Assembly (NCBI GenBank): GCA_902557735.1
Contig: CACEBC010000003.1
Span: 38,670-102,669 of the forward strand
Reading direction: 5' to 3'
Source: Porticoccaceae bacterium
Lineage (GTDB): Bacteria > Pseudomonadota > Gammaproteobacteria > Pseudomonadales > Porticoccaceae
Length of the DNA: 64,000 nt
Both the position numbers and the translations under genes were made by a program. The notes below the pieces were generated by a model. That model was given only the letters and a program-made list of their open reading frames with translations, was not told the DNA's origin and did no database searches. Below, piece by piece: positions 25,054-33,102 of the stretch. The stretch's first letter is position 1, and each line of letters starts with the position of its first letter.

Positions 25054-26898
25054 ATGTCCGAAGCAAATCCACATCAATCCGACGACACATGCGATCGAAG
25101 CGAGCGTGAACGGGAGTGGAAGGTTTTTCGCGACCAAGCTGATCGTGATTGGGCTCCGGAGCTCGCGGAGGAGGAGCGAATCTGCAGGGAAGTCTTGCCG
25201 ACCAAGGCAATTCCGTTCCCATCCTGCATTCAGTACCCCGAAATCATCATTGAAAGGGACGTTCCGGTACCGATGCGTGACGGCGTCGTATTGAAAGCAG
25301 ACGTCTACCGGCCAAAGGCCGAAGGCAAATTCCCAATCACTATCAATCGCGGGCCCTACGATAAGACATCGTCGCTGGACAACACTCCCGCCGTCGCACG
25401 CAATCTTGCGCAGCGAGGATACGTGTGTATCGCCCAGGACACGCGCGGCCGGTATGCCTCTGAAGGGGACTACGAGCCGTTAAGCACGGAGATTGAAGAC
25501 GGCGTCGACACCGTCGAATGGGCTGCGGCACAACCCTGGTCGACGGGAAAGGTAGGTATGTTCGGGGTTTCCTACAACGGCTTTGTGCAGCTGAGCGCCG
25601 CGATCGGCCAAGCGCCGAATCTCAGCTGCATCTATCCCGGCATGATCGGGTACAGTGTTCAACCACGCAAGAACGGCATTCCATGGCTGGCCACATTCGT
25701 TGCTTGGTACATCTGGGCGGGGCAAGGTCGCGAGTGCCTGAACCCGATGCGTATCGATGCCTGGCACCTGCCGCTAAACGAGATCGACGATAAGTCCGGC
25801 CATCCGAATCCGGTGGTAGATGCTCTCGTTACGATGGATCTGGATAATCCCCTGCCCGGCGAGATTGCGGAGGACCTGGTCGCCGATCACCTCGCCTCGA
25901 TCAGGACTCCGACCTACTGCGTAGCTGGCTGGTATGACGAATTGGTGAACAGCACACTCGAGACGTGGCAGCAGATACGGGAAACGCAACCTGACGCCAA
26001 ACTCATCATCGGGCCGTGGCATCACAATCTTTGCGATCTCGATGAGCCCCGCATTGGGAAGGTGGAGACCGATGATATCGAACTCAAGCGTTATTTCGAG
26101 CAAATGGAACTCTTTTTCGCATATCACCTGAAGGGTGAGGAGAACGAGTTATCACGGACCGATGCGCCTATCAAGATTTACGTCATGGGCAAGCGAACTT
26201 GGCGTGACGAGTATGAATGGCCATTGGCACGCACCGTATATAAGTCTCTTTATTTGCACAGCAGCGGTGCCGCAGCCACCAATCTAGAAAACGGTGTCTT
26301 GGATTGGCAACAACCCGAGGGCGAACAGCCCGCCGATGAGTACGACTACGATCCCCTCGACCCCGTCAAATGGTCCAAAGACGTTGAAATATGGTCCTAT
26401 CTACTCGAGATGGGCGATCGGCGGGATATTGAAGACAGGCGGGACGTCCTTGTTTATACGACCCCGGTGCTCAAAGAAGACATTGAGGTTACCGGTTATG
26501 CCAAGGCCGTGCTATTCGCGGCATCCAATTGCGAAGACACGGATTTCGTCGTAAATCTTGTCGACGTACACGCCGATGAACACACGCAATACCTTACACA
26601 CGGTATTGTCCGGGCACGGTACCGCGATGGCGTCAAGAACCCGCAATTGATTGAACCCGGTAAGGTCTATGAATACGAAATCGAGCTCTGGCCCACAAGC
26701 AATGTTTTCCTTGCGGGTCACCGAATTCGGGTGGAGATTACGAGCAGCGACTTCGACCGGTACGCGCGCAACCAGAACATTGCCGCACCGCCGGGGCAAA
26801 CGAGCAAGACCCGCATCGCCCATCAGTCTGTTTTTCATGACGAATTTCACCTATCACGCCTGGTGATTCCGGTGATCCCTCGCGGGGTAGCCAGCTGA
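25054..26898 (+). CDS. CocE/NonD family (S15-type) alpha/beta hydrolase
   Basis: 614 aa, matching X-Pro dipeptidyl-peptidase S15/cocaine-esterase (CocE/NonD) hydrolases. VPMRDGVVLKADVYRP (about 72-87) opens the domain, GVSYNG has nucleophile Ser173, and GPWHHN (about 327-332) lies in the C-terminal part of the hydrolase domain. The C-terminal jelly-roll domain (from about 400) is present. Such enzymes cleave esters, amides or peptides. No signal peptide. The stop is directly followed by the MFS start, so the two form an operon. GC-rich codon use differs from the neighbours: probable recent import. Confidence 0.87.
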   Translation: MSEANPHQSDDTCDRSEREREWKVFRDQADRDWAPELAEEERICREVLPTKAIPFPSCIQYPEIIIERDVPVPMRDGVVLKADVYRPKAEGKFPITINRGPYDKTSSLDNTPAVARNLAQRGYVCIAQDTRGRYASEGDYEPLSTEIEDGVDTVEWAAAQPWSTGKVGMFGVSYNGFVQLSAAIGQAPNLSCIYPGMIGYSVQPRKNGIPWLATFVAWYIWAGQGRECLNPMRIDAWHLPLNEIDDKSGHPNPVVDALVTMDLDNPLPGEIAEDLVADHLASIRTPTYCVAGWYDELVNSTLETWQQIRETQPDAKLIIGPWHHNLCDLDEPRIGKVETDDIELKRYFEQMELFFAYHLKGEENELSRTDAPIKIYVMGKRTWRDEYEWPLARTVYKSLYLHSSGAAATNLENGVLDWQQPEGEQPADEYDYDPLDPVKWSKDVEIWSYLLEMGDRRDIEDRRDVLVYTTPVLKEDIEVTGYAKAVLFAASNCEDTDFVVNLVDVHADEHTQYLTHGIVRARYRDGVKNPQLIEPGKVYEYEIELWPTSNVFLAGHRIRVEITSSDFDRYARNQNIAAPPGQTSKTRIAHQSVFHDEFHLSRLVIPVIPRGVAS

Positions 26899-28038
26899 AT
26901 GGCCGGAGGCATGGCAGACAAGCAACAAAAGGGAGTTCGGGTACTCGTTGTCTGGCTCGGCGCCCTGGGCGTTACTTTCTATAACTTTCAGCCATTCCTC
27001 GTTGGCGGCTTTGTCAGCCTGCTTGGAATGAGTGATTCACAGGCCGGCCTTATCGCGGCTTCGAACATGCTGGCGGTTTGCATTAGTCTTGCTCTCGCCA
27101 CCTACAAGGGACCCCAATGGCCAATGCACAGAATCGTTGTCGCCGCGCTCTTGCTAATGGCATCAGGCAACACCGCCTCGGCATCTGCGGAATCCTTCGA
27201 AGGGTTGATGGTCGTCCGGTTTGTTGCCGGAATCGGTGAGGGGCTGGCATTGGCTTGTGCCGCCGCTACGGTCGCTCACTTCAGTAATCCTGATCGGCTC
27301 TTCGCCTGGATCATGGTTGGCATGTCCGCCTATGGCATGGCTGGGCTCATTGTAATGCCATATATCATCGACGCGGTTGGAATAGCTGGCGTTTTCGTGG
27401 GCATGGCTGCACTACCAATCGTCACATTGCCGCTGTTTCGCTCTCTTCCAGACCATAGTCAGGATACCCGGTCATCGACTGAGCTGCCAATCACTCCGCC
27501 AATACTACTGGTTCTCGCATCATTGATGATCGTTTACGTTGCTATGAACGGCGTTTGGGCTTACTACGAACGGATCGGCGTGTCGATAAGTATTTCCTCA
27601 ACAGACATCGGAATCGCGTTGTCGGCCGGCCTCTTTGCATCGATGGTCGGCGCGCTCATTGCAGCAGCGATCGCCGACCGATTTAGTCGGCTGTTGTTGC
27701 TGTCAACTGGCGTATGTTTGACCGGACTGTCCATCGTGATTTTGTATGTAGCCGGAGATTTCGGGCTATATGTAGCGTCGGTGACGCTGTTGTTTGGCGC
27801 ATCGGGATTTACGGTTCCGTATTTTTTGGGCCAGTTGGCTGATTTCGATCACACTGGACGCCTGCCTGTCGCTGGCTATCTTACTATTTTCCTGGGTAAC
27901 TTCATCGGTCCCGCACTTGCGGCAGGTCTAGTGACCAATGGATCGTACACGCCGTTAATGGCATTCTCGTTTGCCCTATTCGCGTTGGCAGTGGCATTGG
28001 TGATCGTTTCTCTGCGCCCGACTAAGCGCGATGCCTAA
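26899..28038 (+). CDS. MFS transporter paired with the CocE-type hydrolase
   Basis: 379 aa with about 11-12 hydrophobic helices of the major facilitator fold. VVRFVAGIGEGLALACAAAT (about 110-129) is the TM4-like Gly-rich segment, and a short acidic cytoplasmic loop (RSLPDHSQDTRSS) divides the halves. Its ATG abuts the hydrolase stop. It likely imports or exports the hydrolase substrate or product. GC-rich like its partner. Confidence 0.82.
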   Translation: MAGGMADKQQKGVRVLVVWLGALGVTFYNFQPFLVGGFVSLLGMSDSQAGLIAASNMLAVCISLALATYKGPQWPMHRIVVAALLLMASGNTASASAESFEGLMVVRFVAGIGEGLALACAAATVAHFSNPDRLFAWIMVGMSAYGMAGLIVMPYIIDAVGIAGVFVGMAALPIVTLPLFRSLPDHSQDTRSSTELPITPPILLVLASLMIVYVAMNGVWAYYERIGVSISISSTDIGIALSAGLFASMVGALIAAAIADRFSRLLLLSTGVCLTGLSIVILYVAGDFGLYVASVTLLFGASGFTVPYFLGQLADFDHTGRLPVAGYLTIFLGNFIGPALAAGLVTNGSYTPLMAFSFALFALAVALVIVSLRPTKRDA

Positions 28039-28083
28039 TCCCTAATTCCCGAGGGTTAATTCAGTTCTATCGAGGATAATGAC

Positions 28084-28386
28084 ATGCAAAATTCACTGTT
28101 TATTGATGGGAGATTTGTCGCCGGAGAGGACCAGGCGGGGCAAATAGTCTCTCCCGTTAGCGGCGAGATCTCTCACTCGCTGCCGGAAGCGAGCGTTGAA
28201 CAGGTTGATGCAGAAGTCCAAGCGGCTGCTCGGTTACAGTACGGCTGTACCTGGATCAACACGCACTTCGTGCTGACCAATGAAATGCCGCATGGAGGAA
28301 TGAAAGCATCAGGCCACGGCAAGGACCTGTTTGTCTGCGCTCTCGAGGACTATACTGTGCCGCGGCACACCATGGTCGAGTTTTGA
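28084..28386 (+). pseudogene. PatD-type aldehyde dehydrogenase with large in-frame internal deletion
   Basis: The first ~50 residues are a normal ALDH N-terminus (MQNSLFIDGRFVAGEDQ, ... EQVDAEVQAAAR). They run straight into the ALDH C-terminus (LQYGCTWINTHF, MPHGGMKASGHGKD, ALEDYTVPRH). The catalytic Cys, Glu and NAD-binding region, roughly 370-380 residues, are absent. The C-terminal wording is closest to gamma-aminobutyraldehyde dehydrogenase (PatD/YdcW). The frame is intact, with GAGGATAATG before the ATG, so a 100-aa stub could be made but cannot be an active dehydrogenase. Confidence 0.85.
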
Positions 28387-28399
28387 GCTGGACAGAGAG

Positions 28400-28864
28400 A
28401 TGAGTAACTGGCCACCGGTTGAAATCGAGGAATCCATTACGTGCAGCCCGGAAGCTCTCGTCGATGAGTGTTACCGCATGATCTCCTTTGCGGCAGGTTC
28501 ACTGCCCGCCTGGGATCGATTCAAGTCGCTATTCGTCGAGAAGGCCATTCTGATATTGCGCGTATTCCCAGGAGATGAGTCGATTTCAGTCATGAATCTC
28601 GACCAATACACGAACCAACAAATCCGCGAAGGCATGAAAGAAGAGGGATACACGGAGACGCCGATCAAGCAGGAGTGGTTTGGTTTCGGCGATGTCCTCG
28701 AGACCCGCGTGATATTCACAATGCAGTTCGGCGAAAAAGACCCAATCACGGCCTTTGATATCTTTCAGCTCGTGAAGCTCGAAGGGCGCTGGTGGATTAC
28801 GTCCATTACCGGCGAGATACCGAAACCAGGCGTGGAAGTGCCAAAAGATCTTCTTACCAAATAA
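28400..28864 (+). CDS. SnoaL/NTF2-like hypothetical protein
   Basis: 154 aa. ATG at 28400 (MSNWPPVEIEES) after ACAGAGAG; the open frame extends upstream into the ALDH remnant but is less plausible. The pattern of helices then strands, with RVIFTMQFGEKD and GRWWITSITGE near the end, suggests the NTF2/SnoaL-like cone fold used for many small-molecule or scaffold roles. Function not assignable. Last gene of the GC-rich block. Confidence 0.6.
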   Translation: MSNWPPVEIEESITCSPEALVDECYRMISFAAGSLPAWDRFKSLFVEKAILILRVFPGDESISVMNLDQYTNQQIREGMKEEGYTETPIKQEWFGFGDVLETRVIFTMQFGEKDPITAFDIFQLVKLEGRWWITSITGEIPKPGVEVPKDLLTK

Positions 28865-29198
28865 CGCGGCTCTGCCAGACAGATTGCTAAATTGCCAAAC
28901 TGACACACGGCTACCTAGTCGCAGAGAAGTCGGCCAGCTGTGTGCAGAGGGACAGCGATATATCGATATAACTTTTAGCTATAATCGTTGGCTAACATAA
29001 TAATTTATAGTGGTGGCAATATAGATCTAAAAGAATACCAACATGGGAGAAAACAAAATGTCTAGAGATTTCTTTTCCGCGATTTTCGAGTAAACGGTGC
29101 TTCTTGCAAGAGCGGTGCGTTCGCAGACTTTATGAATTTTAAGGAGTGATAGTGACATGTTGCCTCCGGGATTAATTAACCTAATCCGCTTTAATTAA

Positions 29199-29304
29199 AA
29201 AGCGGGATCAAGCTCCCAGAGTTTCGTCACACGGGGTCGTCCTAAGACGATGGGCAGTTTCATTCGGGATGCCCTTAACCCTAGTCGCATTGCGACGGTT
29301 TTTT
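29199..29304 (+). ncRNA. Candidate structured small RNA with terminator
   Basis: A run of short stems (GGGA/TCCC; CGTC-CTAA-GACG; GGGCA/TGCCC) ends in GTCGC-ATT-GCGAC-GG and six T, a good rho-independent terminator (29284-29304). No family recognised. Could be an sRNA, a leader-peptide attenuator or part of a larger hairpin array. Confidence 0.3.
29284..29304 (+). terminator. Rho-independent terminator
   Basis: Perfect 5-bp stem GTCGC/GCGAC with 3-nt loop, then GG and TTTTTT. Confidence 0.65.
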
Positions 29305-29311
29305 GCGATTC

Positions 29312-29369
29312 CATCTGTTTTCAACAGATGCTGACTTTCGCCAGACGAGTCTGTTATGTCGGCAGACTC
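29312..29369. repeat. Two perfect hairpins
   Basis: CATCTGTT-TTC-AACAGATG (29312-29330) and GAGTCTG-N9-CAGACTC (29347-29369). With the terminator just before, they form a tight cluster of inverted repeats such as occurs in origins of transfer or single-strand origins. No relaxase gene is nearby. Confidence 0.55.
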
Positions 29370-29547
29370 ACACCACTGATGCATCGCATAACATCTGCGA
29401 AGACTATATAAGTTACCCGGAGAGGATAGAAAATCAAGCGATTATTTGTTCTTAGCCTAGACCACTGATAAGAAATAAGACCGGCAGTAAGACCGAAAAA
29501 ATTTCAGAAATAAAAGGTGATTTAAAACAATAAGATAGAAACTATTG

Positions 29548-29574
29548 TGGCGGAAGAGGTAGGAGTCGAACCCA
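29548..29574 (-). repeat. Distal att site of the youngest selC island
   Basis: Twenty-seven bases identical to 38115-38141, the 3' end of the intact selC, in the same orientation. With selC it brackets an 8.6-kb unit carrying the only integrase in the window, so these are the direct repeats left by integration. Confidence 0.92.
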
Positions 29575-29637
29575 TATTTTTACTGCCATATTTATCAGTC
29601 ACTTACGCTGATGTAGTAGCCCGTTTTGTCATCAAAA

Positions 29638-29662
29638 TGTAACACAGAATGTAGCAAATAGA
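29638..29662. repeat. Possible integrase arm sites (distal end)
   Basis: ATGTAACACAGAATGTAGCAAA here resembles AATGTAGCACCAAATGTAGCA at 38020-38041, just before the integrase start. The two ends of the island thus share a doubled ATGTArCA motif, as expected for arm-type binding sites of a tyrosine recombinase. Confidence 0.45.
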
Positions 29663-29703
29663 AAAGCTGTCAATCCTCGCCATAATACCCCATAGAAAAA
29701 ACA

Positions 29704-29765
29704 CCCCCCCATGGGACAGAATACCTGTGTTTAGCTACAGGTATCTGCCCAGATACAAAAAGGGG
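29704..29765 (+). repeat. Dispersed repeat R, copy 8
   Basis: CCCCCCCATGGGACAGAATA ... TGCCCAGATACAAAAAGGGG, starting 156 bp after the selC fragment at 29548. Its middle is more diverged than in copies 5-7. Confidence 0.85.
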
Positions 29766-29767
29766 AT

Positions 29768-30820
29768 TTAGTGAATTGCATCTTTACCTTTCACTTCCCG
29801 AAGGACGATCATCAGTTCCTCATTGCTTAAATCTTTTCTGGATCTGCCATCCTGAAAATGGTGCTTAATCCAACAATTAATTTCCTCCGGAGACACACGG
29901 TGTGTGCGCGCAAGCGCATTGGCTTCGGTTGCAATAGCTTTTCGCAGCCGTTTGTTCTCTCGCTTGGTCGTATGCGGTATTGGCGGCACTCCATGCTTTT
30001 CAGTCAAAATTTGATCCCTTGACTCTGCGCCAAGATCTGCCCCGGTATCTAAATCTCTCCAGCTGACACCGGCGATGGCAGAGTTTAGGGGAACAATAGG
30101 ATCAAACGAGCCGCCAGCTTTTCCAGTTATCTGGTTCGCATCTTCACTTTCCCTAGCAAACGCCACATCCTCTTCTTTTATTCGCTCCAAAACTGCCTGC
30201 ATTTTCTGATCATGTGGCGCAAAAACATAACAATGTTGATCCGCTGGACCGTTGGGGTCAAACCTTGTCCCTCTTGCAATTGCCTGCTCTATCCACGGCT
30301 TGCTCCTGATGTTTGTTAGTAAACATACGATGGCAATAGGCTTGCAGTCCAGCCCTTCATAGCACATTGCACAGGTAACAAGAACGTTGGAGTTACCGAA
30401 TTTAAACTTTTCAATGGCCTCTTCGGCAGCTTTGCTATCCGCAGACGTAGCAATTTCGGCAGCATAACCAAATTTGAGCAGTTTTTTGTGTATTCGGTCT
30501 GCGGCTGCAATGTCTTTACAAACCATTAAGCAACGTGCCGTTGGGTAATTGCTTCGCAGCTCCGAAAGCTTTTCTAGAGATGCTTTCATAATATCTTCGC
30601 AGGCCGAAGTCGCCAAAACAGTATTGATTGCTTGACGAATTTCGCAGTCCTTCTCCAATAATTGCAGCTTCTCAAAATGATGCTCCTGACCTCCCCGCTC
30701 CCAGGTACCGGATACATCAAATTGCGTGATCTCCACCTGTATCAACGCACCTTCACTCAGCAGATCCTTGCGGGAAGCACTGATGACGGAGATCTCATCA
30801 TAGTCAATTTCATATTCCAT
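29768..30820 (-). CDS. Split helicase, C-terminal RecA domain protein
   Basis: 350 aa from the ATG at 30820 (MEYEIDYDEISV), which has AGGAGG 6 nt upstream and overlaps the end of the N-terminal helicase gene by 11 nt. It holds the second RecA-like domain: CLMVCKDIAAADRI (motif IV region), LVTCAMCYEGLDCKPIAIVC (motif V) and EQAIARGTRFDPN (motif VI). A ~190-aa tail of unknown function ends in helices. In related DEAD/DEAH helicases both halves are one ~550-aa chain. Here they are separate: a natural split, a +1 frameshift site, or decay. Confidence 0.75.
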   Translation of the reverse strand: MEYEIDYDEISVISASRKDLLSEGALIQVEITQFDVSGTWERGGQEHHFEKLQLLEKDCEIRQAINTVLATSACEDIMKASLEKLSELRSNYPTARCLMVCKDIAAADRIHKKLLKFGYAAEIATSADSKAAEEAIEKFKFGNSNVLVTCAMCYEGLDCKPIAIVCLLTNIRSKPWIEQAIARGTRFDPNGPADQHCYVFAPHDQKMQAVLERIKEEDVAFARESEDANQITGKAGGSFDPIVPLNSAIAGVSWRDLDTGADLGAESRDQILTEKHGVPPIPHTTKRENKRLRKAIATEANALARTHRVSPEEINCWIKHHFQDGRSRKDLSNEELMIVLREVKGKDAIH

Positions 30821-31394
30821 TTCGGACCTCCTTATACGGCAAAAATGCAATCCTCTGCCCATCATGGCGTTCCAGCGTCCCACTCATCAGCAGCACGAAT
30901 TTAGACGTCTGCATCAAGGGCATAATTTTGCTAGCCCATTTGCTGTCTTTAGCGACATGTTGACACTCATCAAGGACCAAAAGGTAGCGACTGCGCTTAA
31001 ATTCAAACAGGTTGATTCCGGTGCGATCCGCCCCAAGAGCTTGGTATGTGGTCGCATATCCATCCGTGCCACGACAAGGGTCGATGTCGTTGGTTGCTTC
31101 ATTTATTTGATAAGAATGACCAATCAGCTTTCGAAAGAATGGATTCAAGAATTCCTCCGCCACCTGTGTGGCTAGATTCTCCCGTGGGCAGACAATGCAA
31201 ACTTTATCGACTATATCGGCCTGCTTGAGCTCATTGAATGCAATTGAAGGCATCGTGCTTTTGCCACCACCACAAGCAATGTCGCATAAAATTTTTTTGG
31301 CTTTCAGAGGGCCACCGGAAGATTCTTGTATTAGAAATTTTATCCGCCTTCGCAATTCACTCTGCGCAGTGCGTAATTCGGGTTGCCTGGTCAT
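30810..31394 (-). CDS. Split helicase, N-terminal ATP-binding RecA domain protein
   Basis: 194 aa from ATG 31394 (MTRQPELRTAQSELRR), with GGAGG upstream, 1 nt after the HNH gene ends. Walker A ACGGGKST (40-47), DEAH-box-like LDECQH (141-146) and motif III SGTLER (171-176) are present. The frame stops just after FLPYKEV, where full-length relatives continue into the second RecA domain. Removing one C of GTCCGA would fuse it to the next frame as KEVEMEYEID. Helicase/translocase expected to work with the HNH nuclease upstream. Confidence 0.78.
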   Translation of the reverse strand: MTRQPELRTAQSELRRRIKFLIQESSGGPLKAKKILCDIACGGGKSTMPSIAFNELKQADIVDKVCIVCPRENLATQVAEEFLNPFFRKLIGHSYQINEATNDIDPCRGTDGYATTYQALGADRTGINLFEFKRSRYLLVLDECQHVAKDSKWASKIMPLMQTSKFVLLMSGTLERHDGQRIAFLPYKEVRNGI

Positions 31395-31395
31395 C

Positions 31396-31617
31396 TCAAC
31401 GGCCTCCCTTACTTCGGTTGCAAGACCTACACAACGCTTGCATTTTATGCACGTTGGTCTCCGGTTTTTTGCACCATGGAACGATGTGATCTGCTTCGAA
31501 GGTATGGTCAAGAGCACGGTTACACAGTGCGCAACGGCCACCGAAAAATTGAAACAGCTTCAATCGATCGTGTTTGGAAGTTAGGCAGCGAGGCTGGCTA
31601 GGTTTTAGTATGTCCAT
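31396..31617 (-). CDS. Small HNH endonuclease upstream of the split helicase
   Basis: 73 aa from ATG 31617 (MDILKPSQPRCLTSKHDRL), which has GAGGAG 9 nt upstream; a longer frame reaches 31665. The HNH core is complete: CALCNR (zinc knuckle), FEADHIVPW (catalytic His) and HKMQALCRSCNRSKG (second zinc pair and Asn). It overlaps or abuts the helicase start, implying one operon and joint action. A nuclease-helicase pair on a mobile element fits restriction-like defence or element DNA processing. Confidence 0.82.
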   Translation of the reverse strand: MDILKPSQPRCLTSKHDRLKLFQFFGGRCALCNRALDHTFEADHIVPWCKKPETNVHKMQALCRSCNRSKGGR

Positions 31618-31717
31618 AGTCTTTATCTCCTCTCTTGGACACGGTGGAAAGAGAAGAACCAGCACGCTATACTAATGGCGCCAACCGGTGTAGAACGACC
31701 TGCTTCTGCTCCATGAT

Positions 31718-31736
31718 CCGCCCCTATCTGGGGCGG
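31718..31736. other. GC-rich hairpin between the HTH gene and the HNH gene
   Basis: CCGCCCC-TATCT-GGGGCGG, a 7-bp perfect stem. No T tract follows on the minus strand, so at most a weak terminator or mRNA-processing stem. Confidence 0.5.
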
Positions 31737-31857
31737 GTTTAAAATTACTCAGCTTTTATGCATTCTGGCCCCACAGTTCTGAGCATACGACTGACTCTCT
31801 TCCAACTGGGAGACGAAATGCGAGAAAGCCCTAAATAAATTTAGTGCAACTGATTCC

Positions 31858-33102
31858 TCAAAACGGTATAGGCTCGGTGTAGTGAGCTTGGTATTCCTTT
31901 TCCGAGAGATAATTCATGACATCCCGGTGCAGCGTAAGATGATCGCACGCGTCAATTATGCGGGGTGGAAGACTACCTTTGGACATGATAAACAAGCGCG
32001 TATCCTTGGAATTCGAACCCAAGCAGCGGCTTATAAAGTGCCCTAGATCATTTTCTACACCACAAAAAAGGAGGAGCGAAAAAGCTCGGCCCAATTGAAT
32101 CACTTGCCTTTCCGTTGGGAGTTTCACAAACTTTTGGTGAGCTTCCCACCACTCTTCGCCTGTAAAACCGTAACCCTTCATGAACTCTCTTACCGCAAAC
32201 ACCGCAACTTCTGGAGGGTCTAGGGCGAGCCTAGAGATATTTTTTTCATGCTCAATTTCCCATTGTGGCATGTACGATTCCAAGTGGGTTTTTGCTCGAT
32301 CTAGCTCGTTTTGTCCATACTTTGATTCCAGCTCTTTTACCCTTTGGTTATATTTCTGCTGACCACCTTCCTGCATTACATCAATCGTAAATACATCATA
32401 TAGGTCTGACAAAACCTCGCGATAACACGGGTTTATGGCGGGGCTTATTGGTTTCCAGAAGGTGGAGGTCGCCGCACGCACCACTACGTCTATATCATTT
32501 AGCTCGTTCAGATATTTATTCAAATTGTCACGTGCTGCGTCCTGAAGTAACAGGAGCGATAAGGAGCCTCGTGCGGGGTTTTTTGTGTATTTCTCACTGT
32601 CATAAACTTCATCCTCCCTGACCTCCACAATTTCTCGAATGCGTTCCAGGATCTGAATTATTTGATCGCGTCTGGTGGGGTCTTCGCGTCCTAGCAAAAA
32701 CGAGTTATCAGGGTAAAAATCCCAAATAAGTCGATGTTTTTTGCTCTTCCGACCTGCTTCTTCCATATATAACTCAAGAGAATCGCCACAAACTCGGGTG
32801 GTCTTTGTTATTTTATGATAGGCCGGATCGATGTCCCGGGCCCATCTAATGAAGTAATCGCAGAAGAGCTGGGTGGACTCAATGTCATCCGGATGAATTA
32901 TCGTGGCTAAATCCGCACCCAATACTCCAGAAATAGCTCTCGCTACATCTAGACGCACATACTTTTTGCCTTTTTTGAAATTATAAAAATTTTTTCGAGA
33001 GACCTTGGAGAGCTCTATCAGAGAATCAATTGTGCCGCGTTGAATTAGGGCATCAATCGCCGACGCGTTCCCTCGTATTTTGACGTTTTGTTCGTTTGTC
33101 AT
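31858..33102 (-). CDS. HTH protein with large uncharacterised C-terminal region
   Basis: 414 aa from ATG 33102 (AAGGA 9 nt upstream). Residues ~15-65 form an XRE-like helix-turn-helix (GTIDSLIELSKVSRKNFYNF, then VRLDVARAISGVLGADL). The remaining ~340 residues are soluble and alpha-rich with no recognised family. It sits upstream of the HNH/helicase genes on the same strand and next to a 21-bp iteron array, so it may repress the module or bind the array as a replication protein. Role unproven. Confidence 0.65.
   Translation of the reverse strand: MTNEQNVKIRGNASAIDALIQRGTIDSLIELSKVSRKNFYNFKKGKKYVRLDVARAISGVLGADLATIIHPDDIESTQLFCDYFIRWARDIDPAYHKITKTTRVCGDSLELYMEEAGRKSKKHRLIWDFYPDNSFLLGREDPTRRDQIIQILERIREIVEVREDEVYDSEKYTKNPARGSLSLLLLQDAARDNLNKYLNELNDIDVVVRAATSTFWKPISPAINPCYREVLSDLYDVFTIDVMQEGGQQKYNQRVKELESKYGQNELDRAKTHLESYMPQWEIEHEKNISRLALDPPEVAVFAVREFMKGYGFTGEEWWEAHQKFVKLPTERQVIQLGRAFSLLLFCGVENDLGHFISRCLGSNSKDTRLFIMSKGSLPPRIIDACDHLTLHRDVMNYLSEKEYQAHYTEPIPF

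Larger units (their letters stand above)
28865..29547. other. Intergenic, ~680 bp, hairpin-rich, possible structured RNA or mobilisation site
   Basis: No normal-size gene. Two very short frames with ribosome sites are visible: MSRDFFSAIFE (29058-29093, GGGAGA upstream) and MLPPGLINLIRFN (29157-29198, AAGGAG upstream), the latter ending inside a CCGCTTT...AAAGCGG hairpin. Four further perfect hairpins follow at 29247-29369. This is the end of the unit left of the selC fragment at 29548. Confidence 0.45.

Noticed and set aside
25106..26866. Several long open frames on both strands within the CocE-type gene
   Set aside because: They are by-products of high G+C; only the S15-family frame has domains, coupling and a plausible start.
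30864..31601. Plus-strand frames opposite the HNH and helicase genes
   Set aside because: Antisense shadows of clear motif-bearing genes; no own ribosome sites or families.
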